Assembly (NCBI GenBank): GCA_004558035.1
Contig: SFEJ01000001.1
Coordinates: 1 to 64,000, forward strand
DNA length: 64,000 nt
Source: Opitutia bacterium
GTDB lineage: Bacteria > Verrucomicrobiota > Verrucomicrobiae > Opitutales > UBA953
Direction: 5' to 3'
Shown here: positions 15,462-24,077 of the stretch, piece by piece
Position numbering within the stretch: position 1 is the first letter of the stretch
Layout: the number at the start of each line of letters is the position of its first letter
Notes under the pieces: model-generated
Seen by the model: the letters and a program-made list of their open reading frames with translations, nothing else
Database searches by the model: none
What the model was told of the DNA's origin: nothing
Made by a program: the position numbers and the translations under genes

Positions 15462-16613
15462 ATGCTGTATTTTCTGAAAGACCTGGAAGAATTTTGGGGG
15501 CCGTTCCGCCTGTTCGAATACCAGTCCGTGCGCGCCGTGCTCGCGGGCTTCGTCGCGCTGCTGCTCGGCGCCGTCGTCGCGCCGCGGCTCATCCGCCGCC
15601 TGCAGAACGTGATTCAGCCGGAGCGCGGGCGCGACCTGCTCGGCGCCGCCGCTCAGGAAAAGCGCAAGGTGCCGACGATGGGCGGGCTCGTCATCTTCTT
15701 CTCCGCGCTCGCGGGAACGCTGCTGTGCGCGCGCCCGAACGTGTACGTGTTCTGCGCGCTCACGGTCTTCGTCGGCATGACCGCCGTCGGCTTCTGGGAC
15801 GATTTTCAGAAAGTCGTGCGCGGGAACGCCGACGGCATGAGCTCGCGGCTGAAATGGGCGCTGACGTCGCTCACCGCGCTCGCCGCGTTCGGGATTCTGC
15901 TCTGCAAGGGCGGTTTCCGCATGGACCTGCTCGAAATCTGGATGCCGCTGATGAAACGGCCGCTCGTCGCGTTCGACGGCGCGGTGATCTCCTCGAACGA
16001 CCTTTCGACGCTCGGCGCGCTCCTGTTCGCGGGCGGCGTGTGCGCGCTTTTCTGGTTCGTCTGCGTCGGCACGAGCCACGCGGTGAACCTGACGGACGGC
16101 GTGGACGGGCTCGCCGGCGGCTGCGCCGTGCCGAGCGTGTTCGTCCTGGGCATCGTCTCCTATCTCGTCGGGAACGCGCGCTGGGCCGCGTATCTGAACA
16201 TCGGATACGTCGCGGGCGTGGGCGAGCTCGCGATCTTCTGCGCGGCGCTCGCGGCGGGCATTCTCGTCTTTCTCTGGTTCAACGGCGCTCCCGCGACGAT
16301 CTACATGGGCGACACGGGTTCGCTCGCGCTCGGCGGCGCGCTCGGGGCGACGGCGCTGCTCACGGGCCACCCGCTGCTGCTCGCGATTTCCGGCGGCGTC
16401 TTCGTCGTCGAGACCGTTTCCGTGATGATTCAGACGAATTATTTCCGCTACACGAAAAGACGCTACGGCGAAGGGCGGCGGATTTTCCGCATGACGCCGA
16501 TTCACCACGCGTGGCAGCTCGGCGGCACGCCGAACACGAAGATCGTCGTCCGCTGCTGGATTGTCTCGCTCGCGCTCGCCGTGCTCGCGCTGATTTCGCT
16601 GAAGATGCGCTGA
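15462..16613 (+). CDS. mraY: Phospho-N-acetylmuramoyl-pentapeptide transferase
   Basis: 383 residues, about ten membrane helices. It transfers phospho-MurNAc-pentapeptide to undecaprenyl phosphate to give lipid I on the cytoplasmic face. Family motifs: KRKVPTMGGLVIF, FWDDFQK (Asp pair), NLTDGVDGLAGG, FNGAPATIYMGDTGSLALGG, and RIFRMTPIHHAWQLGG with the conserved HH. It stands alone: mur and fts genes that usually surround mraY in the dcw cluster are not here. The start is set by homology and by the promoter 10 bp upstream. Confidence 0.96.
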   Translation: MLYFLKDLEEFWGPFRLFEYQSVRAVLAGFVALLLGAVVAPRLIRRLQNVIQPERGRDLLGAAAQEKRKVPTMGGLVIFFSALAGTLLCARPNVYVFCALTVFVGMTAVGFWDDFQKVVRGNADGMSSRLKWALTSLTALAAFGILLCKGGFRMDLLEIWMPLMKRPLVAFDGAVISSNDLSTLGALLFAGGVCALFWFVCVGTSHAVNLTDGVDGLAGGCAVPSVFVLGIVSYLVGNARWAAYLNIGYVAGVGELAIFCAALAAGILVFLWFNGAPATIYMGDTGSLALGGALGATALLTGHPLLLAISGGVFVVETVSVMIQTNYFRYTKRRYGEGRRIFRMTPIHHAWQLGGTPNTKIVVRCWIVSLALAVLALISLKMR

Positions 16614-18131
16614 ACACGGGAACGCAAAGGAAGGGCGCGTGTCCCGCTTGCCCTCGGATCCCGCCCGCCAAGACGCCAAGGCGCAAAGAAAGACCGCGAA
16701 GTCAAAGGAAGTTAAAGAAAGTTTTAAAAGGGGAGAAGCGGAGAATGGCTCCACGCTTCGCTTACACCGCTTTTCGAAATCCGCCCGCGCAGACGTCCCC
16801 TTAACCTTTAACCTTTAACCTCTAACCTTTAAGCTCTTCTTTTAACACAGAGGAACGGAGAAACGGAAAAACGGAGGGTGAGCGTCTCGCTTGCCCTCGG
16901 ATCCCTCCCGTGAGAAATTTCCCCGCCATTTCGCCTCCGAGGCCAGGTTTTATCGGGGAAAGAGCGCCGTTCCCGCGCTCGAAAATCGGACTGATATTTA
17001 TTTGTCGTGGCAAACCTTGATGAATAAAGGGCTGCGCGGCGTTTACCCCCCGGTTTTCGAGACCGAGGGGAAAACGCCGTCCGGACCGCTTGAACAAAAG
17101 GATTTACCCCAAAATCGAATTGTGCGGTTTTCGGAAGCATTCCGAAGCGTCCGCGAACGCGGGCGAACTGGCGCTAACCGTGGGGCGAGCGCTCCGCGCG
17201 AGTCCTACGGAAAACGCGGAAAAACACGCGCGTCCCCGAAGGGGGCGAACTGCCCGAGGAGTCGCGGATTTCCGGGAAGTTCGCCTCCTCCGAAGACGAT
17301 GAACCTCTTGCGCCGTTCCCGCGGGACGCGGCGCAGGCGTCGTCGCCCCGTGGTTAGCTTTTGTTCGCCCGCATTCGCGGACGACGACGGGAACGTAAAA
17401 ACCGAACAGGGATTTCGGGGATTTTAAGGGATTTGATTCGGTCCCAGGAAGCGCCTCGCCGCGGGAACGGGAAAAAGCCCGCCTTACGACCGAAGGCAGG
17501 AATGCCTTCGCCCCCCATGTTCCCGCATGGAATGCGGAACAAAAATAACCCCATGCGGCGGCGCCGCTTGGGGCAGCGAGCGCGTAAAAAACACGCGCTT
17601 GAAAAGCGCAACTGCCCCGCGGGAACGGCGTGCCGGGAAAACGTCGAACGCGTCTGGCGGTTGCGCCTTTCAGGCGCGTCGCAGGTGCGGGGCTTCCCCC
17701 AAGCGCGCGTTGCCGCGCGCATGGGGTTACGCTTGTTTCGCCCCGTCGGGGCGCGGAAAAAGTTTAAAGCTTAAGGGGAAGTTTCTTCGGGAAGGGTTTT
17801 CGGAGAAAGCGGCAGGTAAACGAAGCGTGAAGCCATGCCGCCTTTCCCCTTTAAAACTTTCTTTAACTTCCTTTGACTTCGCGGTCTTTCTTTGCGTCTT
17901 GGCGTCTTGGCGGGAAATTTCTGCGGACGGATTTCGAGGGCAAGCGGGACGCTTACCCTCCGTTTTTCCGTTTCTTCGTTCCTCTGTGTTAAAAGAAAAG
18001 CTTAAGGGTTAAAGCTTAAAGGGAAGTTTGTGCAGGCAGATTTCGGAAAGCGGCAGGTAAGCGAAGCGTGGAGCCATGCCGCTTCTCCCTTTTAAAACTC
18101 TCTTGGCGTCTTGGCGGGAAAAACGAAGCGG
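16614..18131. repeat. Gene-free repeat mosaic
   Basis: No frame in these 1.5 kb looks coding. Five modules recur in a fixed order: a GCTTGCCCTCGGATC box; a box with CGCCAAGACGCCAAGGCGC, AAAGACCGCGAAGTC and GTTAAAGAAAGTTTTAAAA; a box with GGCTCCACGCTTCGCTTAC; TTAACCT/TTAAGCT heptamers; and AACACAGAGGAACGGAG followed by AACGGAGGGT. They read in plus sense at 16640-16905 and inverted at 17765-18113. In the inverted part the unit repeats with a period near 240 bp. Between the arms are the TTTATTTGTCG box (16997-17050), a CGAAGGCA/TGCCTTCG hairpin (17491-17510) and inverted CCCCATGCG/CGCATGGGG ends (about 17549-17730). Confidence 0.75.
16801..16835. repeat. Heptamer tandem repeat
   Basis: Five contiguous 7-bp units: TTAACCT three times, CTAACCT and TTAAGCT. 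Same family as at 5667 and 36847. Confidence 0.8.
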
Positions 18132-19028
18132 TCAGGAGAGGTCGCGGATTTCGTCGACGGGGATTTGGGTGCGGAACCATTTGCGCTGGCCGGCGGCGAG
18201 CTGCCGCGTGGAGAGCGCGATCGTCTCCGCGAGCGCGGGAACGCCGCCCGGCTCGCCGGAAGCGAGCCACGCGAGCGTTTCGCGGTAGCCTATCGCCTTG
18301 CCCGCGGGCGTGTCGGGCAGCAGTTCGCCGCGCGCGGCGAGGGCGCGGACTTCGTCCACGAGCCCGGCGTCGAGCATCGCGCGGACGCGGCGGTCGATGC
18401 GTCCGTTCAGATCCTCGCGGGAACGCCGCAGCAGCAGCGTGCGGATTTTGTATCCGGAAAACGGAGACGTCCGCGCCTCCATCTCGCGGCGCAGCGCGGA
18501 GATCGTCTTCCCGCTCGCGAGGCAGCGCTCGAGCGCGCGGACGACGCGGCACGGGTTCCGCCAGTCGAAGCCCGGCGCGCCGTCGGGGTTGAGTTCCCGC
18601 AGCGCGGCGACGGCGGCGTCGTTTCCGGCGGCGACCAGCGCGGCGACGCGCGCGCGGACGCTTTCGGGGACGTCGATTCCGTCGACGACGGGCGCGTAGA
18701 ACGCCTTCAGATAAAAGCCGCTCCCGCCGGCGACGAGGATTTTTTTCCCGCGCGCGGCGAGAGCGCGGACGCAGGGCACGGCGAAGGCGAGGTAGTCGGC
18801 GACGGAAAATTTTTCGCGCGGCGAGACGAGGTCTATGCCGTGATGCGGCACGCGGGCGCGTTCTTCGCGCGTGGGCTTCGCGGTGCCGACGTCCATGCCG
18901 CGATAGACGTTCGTGGAGTCGCAGGAGACGATTTCGGCGTCGTGCTCCTCCGCCCAGCGGAGCGCGGTTTCGGTCTTGCCGACGGCGGTCGTTCCCGTGA
19001 CGACGAAGATGTCCGCGTCCGCCTTCAT
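18132..19028 (-). CDS. miaA: tRNA dimethylallyltransferase
   Basis: 298 residues. It prenylates A37 next to the anticodon of tRNAs that read UNN codons, using dimethylallyl diphosphate. Marks: P-loop GTTAVGKT, DSTNVYRGMDVGTAKPT, the GGSGFYLKA substrate segment, NPCRVVRALE and KAIGYRETLAWL, then the C-terminal RQLAAGQRKWFR. Start ATG overlaps the mrdA stop (ATGA), making it the last gene of the cell-shape operon. The gene ends about 10 bp before the repeat mosaic. Confidence 0.95.
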   Translation of the reverse strand: MKADADIFVVTGTTAVGKTETALRWAEEHDAEIVSCDSTNVYRGMDVGTAKPTREERARVPHHGIDLVSPREKFSVADYLAFAVPCVRALAARGKKILVAGGSGFYLKAFYAPVVDGIDVPESVRARVAALVAAGNDAAVAALRELNPDGAPGFDWRNPCRVVRALERCLASGKTISALRREMEARTSPFSGYKIRTLLLRRSREDLNGRIDRRVRAMLDAGLVDEVRALAARGELLPDTPAGKAIGYRETLAWLASGEPGGVPALAETIALSTRQLAAGQRKWFRTQIPVDEIRDLS

Positions 19029-20962
19029 TTTTTCACGGGGCTCATGTAGAGCTCCTTCCATTTTTTGAAGATGCGTCCGGCGACGGGGCCCGCGGTCGCG
19101 CCGCCCGCCATGCGGTCTTCGTGGTCGGCTTCGAAGACGACGGTGACGGCGACGCGCGGCTTGTCGGCGGGCGCGAATCCGGTGAACCAGGCGAGGTTCG
19201 CCTTTTTGCCGCGGTTGCGCCACTGCGCCGTTCCCGTCTTGCCCGCGACGCGCAGGCCTTCGACCTTCGCGCGGCGTCCGGTGCCGGAGTTCACGGCGTC
19301 TTCCATGCCGCGGAGAAGCGTCGCGTACGCCTCGTCGGAAAGCCCGATCGGCTCGCCGCCGTGATCGACGCGCTTGCCGGCGCGCGCGGGGTCGTACACG
19401 ATCGTCGGGAGCGTGCGCGTCTCCCGCCGCGCGATGGACGCCGTCATGCACGCGACGTGCATCGGCGACGTGAGCGTGTAGCCCTGTCCAATCGCCATGT
19501 TGAGCGTGTCGCCCGCGACCCAGCCGCCGGCGCCGATTTCGTCGCGCTTGTATTCGGGCGAAGGCACGACGAGGTAGAGCCCCGTCGCCTCGGGCAGTTC
19601 GAGCGGGATTTTTTCGGCGAGCCCGAAGCGGCGCGCCTCGGCGGCGATCGGTTCCCAGCCGGTCGCGAGCGCGGCGTGGTAGCAGAAGACGTTGGAGGAG
19701 GAGCGGATCATTCCCGCGACGTCGATTTTGCCGAACGCGGCGCCGTCGTGCTCGGGCCAGTTGCGGCGGTCCACGCGCAGATAGGAACCGCAGTCGAATT
19801 TCGTCTCCGGAGAGATCTTCCCGCTGCGCAGCGCGGCGATCGCCGTGAGCAGCTTGAACGTCGAGCCCGGCGGGTAGCGCTGCTGCAGTGCGCGGTTGAT
19901 GAGAATGCCGGGATCGCGCGCCTTGAGCTCCTTCAGATAGGCTTCGCGGATGATGACGGCGAACTCGTTCGGATCGTAGGAGAACGCGCTCGCGCAGGCG
20001 AGGATTTCGCCGGAATCGACGTCGAGCGCGATCGCCGCGCCGGGGCGGTTCACGGTCGCCATGGCGGCCTCGACTTCCTGCTGCAGCTCGAGGTCGAGCG
20101 TGGTGTAGACGAGCGCGCCCTGGACCGGCTTCACTTCCTCGATGAGATTGTAGAGATAGCCGTTCGGGTGCACCATCCAGAGCCGGTAGCCGGGAACGCC
20201 GCGCAGGGCGACGTCGAGCTGCTTTTCCAGCCCCGTCGCGCCCGTCTTGCCGCGATAGCGGGAAATGCCGATTTTTTCGTGGCGTGCGGGAACGCTCTCG
20301 GTGGAGACGTCGTCCGTGTTCGCGAGATAGCCGAGCACGTGCGCGGCGAGCGGCCCGTAGGGATAGAAGCGCACGCCGTCCACGTAGAGCCGCACGGGGC
20401 CGTTCACGGGAAACTGCTCGACGAAGCGCGCGCGTTCGAGCTCGGTCAGGTTTTCCGCGAGCGGGAAATCCAGCGTGCGCTTCTGCCCGATGTGGCGCAG
20501 CAGCGCCTTGGGATCGAAGACCGCCTGGCGCCCGACGGCGCGGTTCACGGCGTCCTGATATTTCTGGATCACCTCGATGCGCGCGGTGTTGAGCAGCGCG
20601 TCGCGGTCGATGCGCACGGAGGCGGAGCGGGAACGCTGGCGGCGCGCCTCGCGGACGGCGCGGACATAGGCGGCGTCGATTTCGTCGCGCAGCAGGCTCA
20701 GGTCCGCCGTCACGGAAAAGCGCGCGACGTTGGCGACGATGGTGTTCCCGTTGCGGTCGCGGATTTCCCCGCGCGGCGCGGGCGTCATGACGATGCGCCG
20801 GCTCTGCAGGCGGTGTTCGCGCAGGTATTCGTCGGAATCGAAGATCTGCCGTTTCGCGAGGCCGACGAGCAGGAACGCCGCGATCAGCGCGAAAAAGACG
20901 CCGACGACGGCGAGCCTCGCGGGAGTGACTCCCGGCGCGCGCGCATCCCGGACTAATCGCAT
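19025..20962 (-). CDS. mrdA: Penicillin-binding protein 2
   Basis: 645 residues. Transpeptidase for side-wall peptidoglycan in rod-shaped growth. An N-terminal membrane anchor (about residues 16-38) is followed by the pedestal domain (PRGEIRDRNGN; HVLGYL) and the transpeptidase domain with the active-site PPGSTFK (Ser of STFK), SSN (RSSSNVF) and KTGTAQ motifs. Length is normal. It overlaps mreD by 10 bp. RodA, its usual glycosyltransferase partner, is not visible here. Confidence 0.96.
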   Translation of the reverse strand: MRLVRDARAPGVTPARLAVVGVFFALIAAFLLVGLAKRQIFDSDEYLREHRLQSRRIVMTPAPRGEIRDRNGNTIVANVARFSVTADLSLLRDEIDAAYVRAVREARRQRSRSASVRIDRDALLNTARIEVIQKYQDAVNRAVGRQAVFDPKALLRHIGQKRTLDFPLAENLTELERARFVEQFPVNGPVRLYVDGVRFYPYGPLAAHVLGYLANTDDVSTESVPARHEKIGISRYRGKTGATGLEKQLDVALRGVPGYRLWMVHPNGYLYNLIEEVKPVQGALVYTTLDLELQQEVEAAMATVNRPGAAIALDVDSGEILACASAFSYDPNEFAVIIREAYLKELKARDPGILINRALQQRYPPGSTFKLLTAIAALRSGKISPETKFDCGSYLRVDRRNWPEHDGAAFGKIDVAGMIRSSSNVFCYHAALATGWEPIAAEARRFGLAEKIPLELPEATGLYLVVPSPEYKRDEIGAGGWVAGDTLNMAIGQGYTLTSPMHVACMTASIARRETRTLPTIVYDPARAGKRVDHGGEPIGLSDEAYATLLRGMEDAVNSGTGRRAKVEGLRVAGKTGTAQWRNRGKKANLAWFTGFAPADKPRVAVTVVFEADHEDRMAGGATAGPVAGRIFKKWKELYMSPVKK

Positions 20963-21591
20963 TCAGCCTCCCGTTCTTCGATCAGGTCGATCCCGCAGAT
21001 GCGGTACGCCGAAAACAGCAGATCGAAATACCAGCCGCCGAAAAGCAGCAGCAGCGCCGAGGAGAAGAGCAGGTTCAGCGCGAAGCCGCCCCAGTACGCG
21101 AGCGCGTCCGGCCGCGTCCAGCCGAGCGCGAACGCCCAGAAAAAGAAAATCAGCGCGTTCGCGATTTCCGCCCAGAGGATCCAGCGGAGCGGCTCCGTCG
21201 GCGAAATGCGGGAACGCAGCAGGCGCAGCGCCAGATACGCGAAGATCATCCAGCCCGCGACGAAGCCGAACGACGCGGGCGAGCCGCCGGGAACGCCTCC
21301 GAAAAGCGAGACGCCGCGCGCGCTTTCCCAGAAGCTCAGCGAATGCGTCAGCTCGAACGGGACCGGCAGCGACGCGTCCACGACGAATCCGCACAGCGCG
21401 ACGTTCGCCAGCCCGCGGTAGAACGGCATCAGCAGCGCGGGAACGACGACGAAGAGCCCCGCCGTGAAGAACGTGACGCCCCACGGCGCGAGCAGATCCG
21501 TCAGCAGCGACAGCGCGAAAGTCCACAGGCAGACGCTCGCGAGCGAGGGCGCCCAGTAGAACGCCGCTTTGCCGAAATTCATCGAAGCCAT
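20953..21591 (-). CDS. mreD: MreD-like membrane protein
   Basis: 212 residues with about five to six hydrophobic segments. The family has little sequence conservation; the call rests on position between mreC and mrdA, length, and a polytopic membrane profile. MreD is a component of the elongasome. Confidence 0.75.
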   Translation of the reverse strand: MASMNFGKAAFYWAPSLASVCLWTFALSLLTDLLAPWGVTFFTAGLFVVVPALLMPFYRGLANVALCGFVVDASLPVPFELTHSLSFWESARGVSLFGGVPGGSPASFGFVAGWMIFAYLALRLLRSRISPTEPLRWILWAEIANALIFFFWAFALGWTRPDALAYWGGFALNLLFSSALLLLFGGWYFDLLFSAYRICGIDLIEEREAECD

Positions 21592-21610
21592 GACGCTTTT
21601 CTCCGCCGAC

Positions 21611-21628
21611 GCGTTCCCGCGGGAACGC
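21611..21628. repeat. Head-to-head pair of the iterated motif
   Basis: GCGTTCCCGCGGGAACGC is a perfect 18-bp palindrome made from two copies of the 9-mer. It lies in the 37 bp between the mreC stop and the mreD start. There is no T-run, so it is not an obvious terminator. Confidence 0.85.
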
Positions 21629-22495
21629 TCACGGCGCGCTGCCCTCCCACTCGTTGTATTCCGTCGGGTCCGTCTTCACGGGCACGAGCACGGCGACTTC
21701 CTCGATCGCGGCGAGCCCCGGGCGCAGCGCCACGCGCGCCTCGAAGAAAAGCCCGTCGTCCGTCGGCCTCATGCCGCCGCGCATCGTGCCCAGGCGCAGC
21801 CCGCCCGGGAAGACGCCGCCGACGCCCGTCGTGACGATCGCGGGATCGCGCTCGAACTTCGCGGGGAAGTCCGACGGGATGTCGCGGATCATGCCGGAGG
21901 GCGCCGAAAACGGTCCCGCTCCCGCGCCGCGGAAGGTGACCGGATAGTCGCTGCCTTCGATGTAGGCGGAAATGCGGAACGACGGGCTCGAGATCAGCTC
22001 CACGACGCTCGTGAAATGATAGACTTCGCGGACGCGCCCGACGACGCCGGCGGCGTCCACGACGGGAGCGCCGACGCGGATGCCGTCCGCCTTCCCGCGC
22101 CGGATCACGAGCTGCTGCCACCAGAGGCCGACTTCGCGGCGGGCGACGCGCGCGACGATGGTGCGCACGTCCGGGCGGCTCGGCAGGGAGAGCAGTTTTT
22201 CCAGGCGGCGGTTTTCCTCGCGCAGCGCGTTCGCCGTCTGCATTTCGAGCTGCATCGTCGCCGCCGTGCGTTCGGCGTCGCGTCCGGCCTCGATGATCTC
22301 GTGCTTCGTGCGGGAACGCAGCTCCCAGTAGCGCGCCAGGTCCTTCGCGTGCGAAGTCGCGAGAAACGCGGGCGCGGAAAAGTCCTGAAACGTCTCGTAG
22401 GCGAAGCGTTTCAGCGCCGCCGGCGCGAACCAGCACACGGCGACCGCGAAGACGCCGAAGAAAAACGGACGGAAATTTCGGTACGGAGACGCCAT
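21629..22495 (-). CDS. mreC: Rod-shape protein MreC
   Basis: 288 residues. An N-terminal membrane segment (residues 9-25), a helical coiled-coil stretch (about 60-100, ending ENRRLEKLL), then the two beta domains of MreC. Recognisable pieces: VARVARREVGLWWQQLVI, ADGIRVGAPVVDAAGVVGRV and an ELISSPSFRISAYIE segment. It organises the elongasome from the periplasmic side. Its place directly after mreB confirms the call. Confidence 0.92.
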   Translation of the reverse strand: MASPYRNFRPFFFGVFAVAVCWFAPAALKRFAYETFQDFSAPAFLATSHAKDLARYWELRSRTKHEIIEAGRDAERTAATMQLEMQTANALREENRRLEKLLSLPSRPDVRTIVARVARREVGLWWQQLVIRRGKADGIRVGAPVVDAAGVVGRVREVYHFTSVVELISSPSFRISAYIEGSDYPVTFRGAGAGPFSAPSGMIRDIPSDFPAKFERDPAIVTTGVGGVFPGGLRLGTMRGGMRPTDDGLFFEARVALRPGLAAIEEVAVLVPVKTDPTEYNEWEGSAP

Positions 22496-22533
22496 TCCCG
22501 CGAAGGTTCAAGCCGCGCGCGAGCCCGCGGAGA

Positions 22534-23559
22534 TCAGCTCCGGCTCGGGCGGTTCCAGTCCGAATTCTCGATTGAGATGCCCGTCCCGCGGACGACGGCG
22601 AAAAGCGGATCTTCGGAGACGAAGAACGGCAGGCCCGTCGAATCGCTGAAGAAGCGGTCGAGCCCGCGGATCAGCGCGCCGCCGCCCGCGAGCGCGGCGC
22701 CGCGGTCGATGAGGTTGCCGGAGATTTCCGGCGGGCAGTGCTCCAGCGTCTGGTGGATCGCCTGCGCCATGTTCTTGAAGCAGGGGAGCATCGCCTCGCG
22801 CACTTCCTCCGAGCGCACGATGAGCGCCTTGGGCAGCCCCGTCATCGCGTCGCGGCCCTTGATCTCCATCGTCATCTCGTGTTCGAGCGGATACGCGGAG
22901 CCGATGTTCTTCTTGAGCTCTTCCGCCGTGCGCTCGGAAATGACCAGATTGTAGTTCGCCTTCACGTTCTCGATGATGGCGCGTTCCAGCGCGTCGCCGC
23001 CGACGCTGAGACTGCGCGCGGCGACGATCCCGCCGAGCGAGAGCACGGCGACTTCCGTCGTGCCGCCGCCGATGTCCACGATCATGCTCGCCTCCGGTTC
23101 GCCGACGGGCAGGCCGACGCCGAGTGCCGAAGCGATCGGCTCGAAGATGATGCGCACATTCTGCGCGCCCGCGCGGTAGGCGGATTCCTCGACCGCGCGG
23201 CGCTGGACGGGATTGATGCCGTAAGGCACGGCGATGACGACCGTCAGGTGCGTCAGAATCGAGTGGCGCGCCGCCTTGCCGATGAAGTAGCGCAGCATGT
23301 GCTCGCTCACGTCGAAATCGGCGATCACGCCGTCCTTCATCGGACGGATGACCGTGATCGAGCCCGGCGCGACCGCCGCCATGCGCTTCGCCTCGTTCCC
23401 GACCGCGAGCACCTTCTTCGTCTCGTTGTCCAGCGCGACGTAGCTCGGCTCGTTCATGATGACGCCCCGCCCCTTGAGATAGACGAGCACGTTGGCGGTT
23501 CCGAGGTCGATGCCGATGGAAGTGGAAAAGATTCCGGGAAATTTGCTGAAAATGGACAT
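22534..23559 (-). CDS. mreB: Rod-shape actin homologue MreB
   Basis: 341 residues, normal length. Actin-fold ATPase forming membrane-bound filaments that steer wall synthesis. Marks: GIDLGTANVLVY (phosphate 1), AVPYGINPVQRRAVEESAY, FEPIASALGVGLP, IVDIGGGTTEVAVLSLGG (phosphate 2) and ALAGGGALIRGLDRF (adenosine). The ATG at 23559 fits homologues; longer in-frame extensions upstream lack similarity. First gene of mreB-mreC-mreD-mrdA-miaA. Confidence 0.97.
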   Translation of the reverse strand: MSIFSKFPGIFSTSIGIDLGTANVLVYLKGRGVIMNEPSYVALDNETKKVLAVGNEAKRMAAVAPGSITVIRPMKDGVIADFDVSEHMLRYFIGKAARHSILTHLTVVIAVPYGINPVQRRAVEESAYRAGAQNVRIIFEPIASALGVGLPVGEPEASMIVDIGGGTTEVAVLSLGGIVAARSLSVGGDALERAIIENVKANYNLVISERTAEELKKNIGSAYPLEHEMTMEIKGRDAMTGLPKALIVRSEEVREAMLPCFKNMAQAIHQTLEHCPPEISGNLIDRGAALAGGGALIRGLDRFFSDSTGLPFFVSEDPLFAVVRGTGISIENSDWNRPSRS

Positions 23560-23587
23560 GGCGGATTTCTGATTTTTCGTTCCCGCA

Positions 23588-23616
23588 AGTAAAAAACAGG
23601 CGCGCCCGCTTGTCAA
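23588..23616 (-). promoter_or_regulatory. Promoter of the mre operon
   Basis: On the minus strand: TTGACA (23616-23611), 17-bp spacer, TTTACT (23593-23588), about 28 bp before the mreB start. A GCGGGAACG copy lies in the leader. Confidence 0.55.
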
Positions 23617-23698
23617 ACGTCGGCTTGTCGCGAAAGAGCCGCGTTCCCGCGTTTTTTCACTTTTCAAGTCGGCGGGAAGGTTTCATTCTCTGTTCACC

Positions 23699-24073
23699 AT
23701 GCCAGACAATACGTTTCTCACGCCTCCGAAAGCCGGAATTCAGTTCGAGCGCGGCACGATCCGCATCTCCACCAAATTCCCCGCGAACAACAATTACGTC
23801 TGCAGCTACGAAGTCTTCGTCGAAGGCGAATTCTTCAAGCCCGAAAACGGCCGCTCCGCGATGATCAACTTCGTGCAGACGGGCGCGACGGTCGAAAAAT
23901 CCTATTACGACTACGGGCGTTTCTGCTTCTTCCTGCCGAACTGCGTCCTGCCGATGTTCGAGGACATTCTCAACGGCCAGGGCGCGCGCCTCGCCGTGCA
24001 TTTCGTCGTCGAGAACGGACGCCCCGCGCGCGACCAGGCGGAGGCGCAGTTCAAGATCACCTTCAAGGTCTGA
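23699..24073 (+). CDS. Conserved-looking protein of unknown function
   Basis: 124 residues, no signal peptide or membrane segment. Alternating hydrophobic pattern suggests a small beta-rich fold (FERGTIRISTKFP, YVCSYEVFVEGEFF, GRFCFFLPNCVLP, RLAVHFVVENG). No motif is recognised. It ends 4 bp before icd and is the first gene of an apparent five-gene operon. Confidence 0.65.
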   Translation: MPDNTFLTPPKAGIQFERGTIRISTKFPANNNYVCSYEVFVEGEFFKPENGRSAMINFVQTGATVEKSYYDYGRFCFFLPNCVLPMFEDILNGQGARLAVHFVVENGRPARDQAEAQFKITFKV

Positions 24074-24077
24074 CGCC

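Noticed and set aside
14226..16754. Very long minus-strand open frame across mraY and the polyprenyl synthase gene
   Set aside because: It overlaps two well-supported genes in other frames and has an Arg/Ala/Glu-rich composition typical of antisense frames in GC-rich DNA. Only its last 31 codons are kept, as a small peptide.
16891..18012. Plus-strand frames of 137-178 codons within the repeat mosaic
   Set aside because: They run through inverted repeats and heptamers, lack ribosome-binding sites, and resemble translated intergenic repeats.
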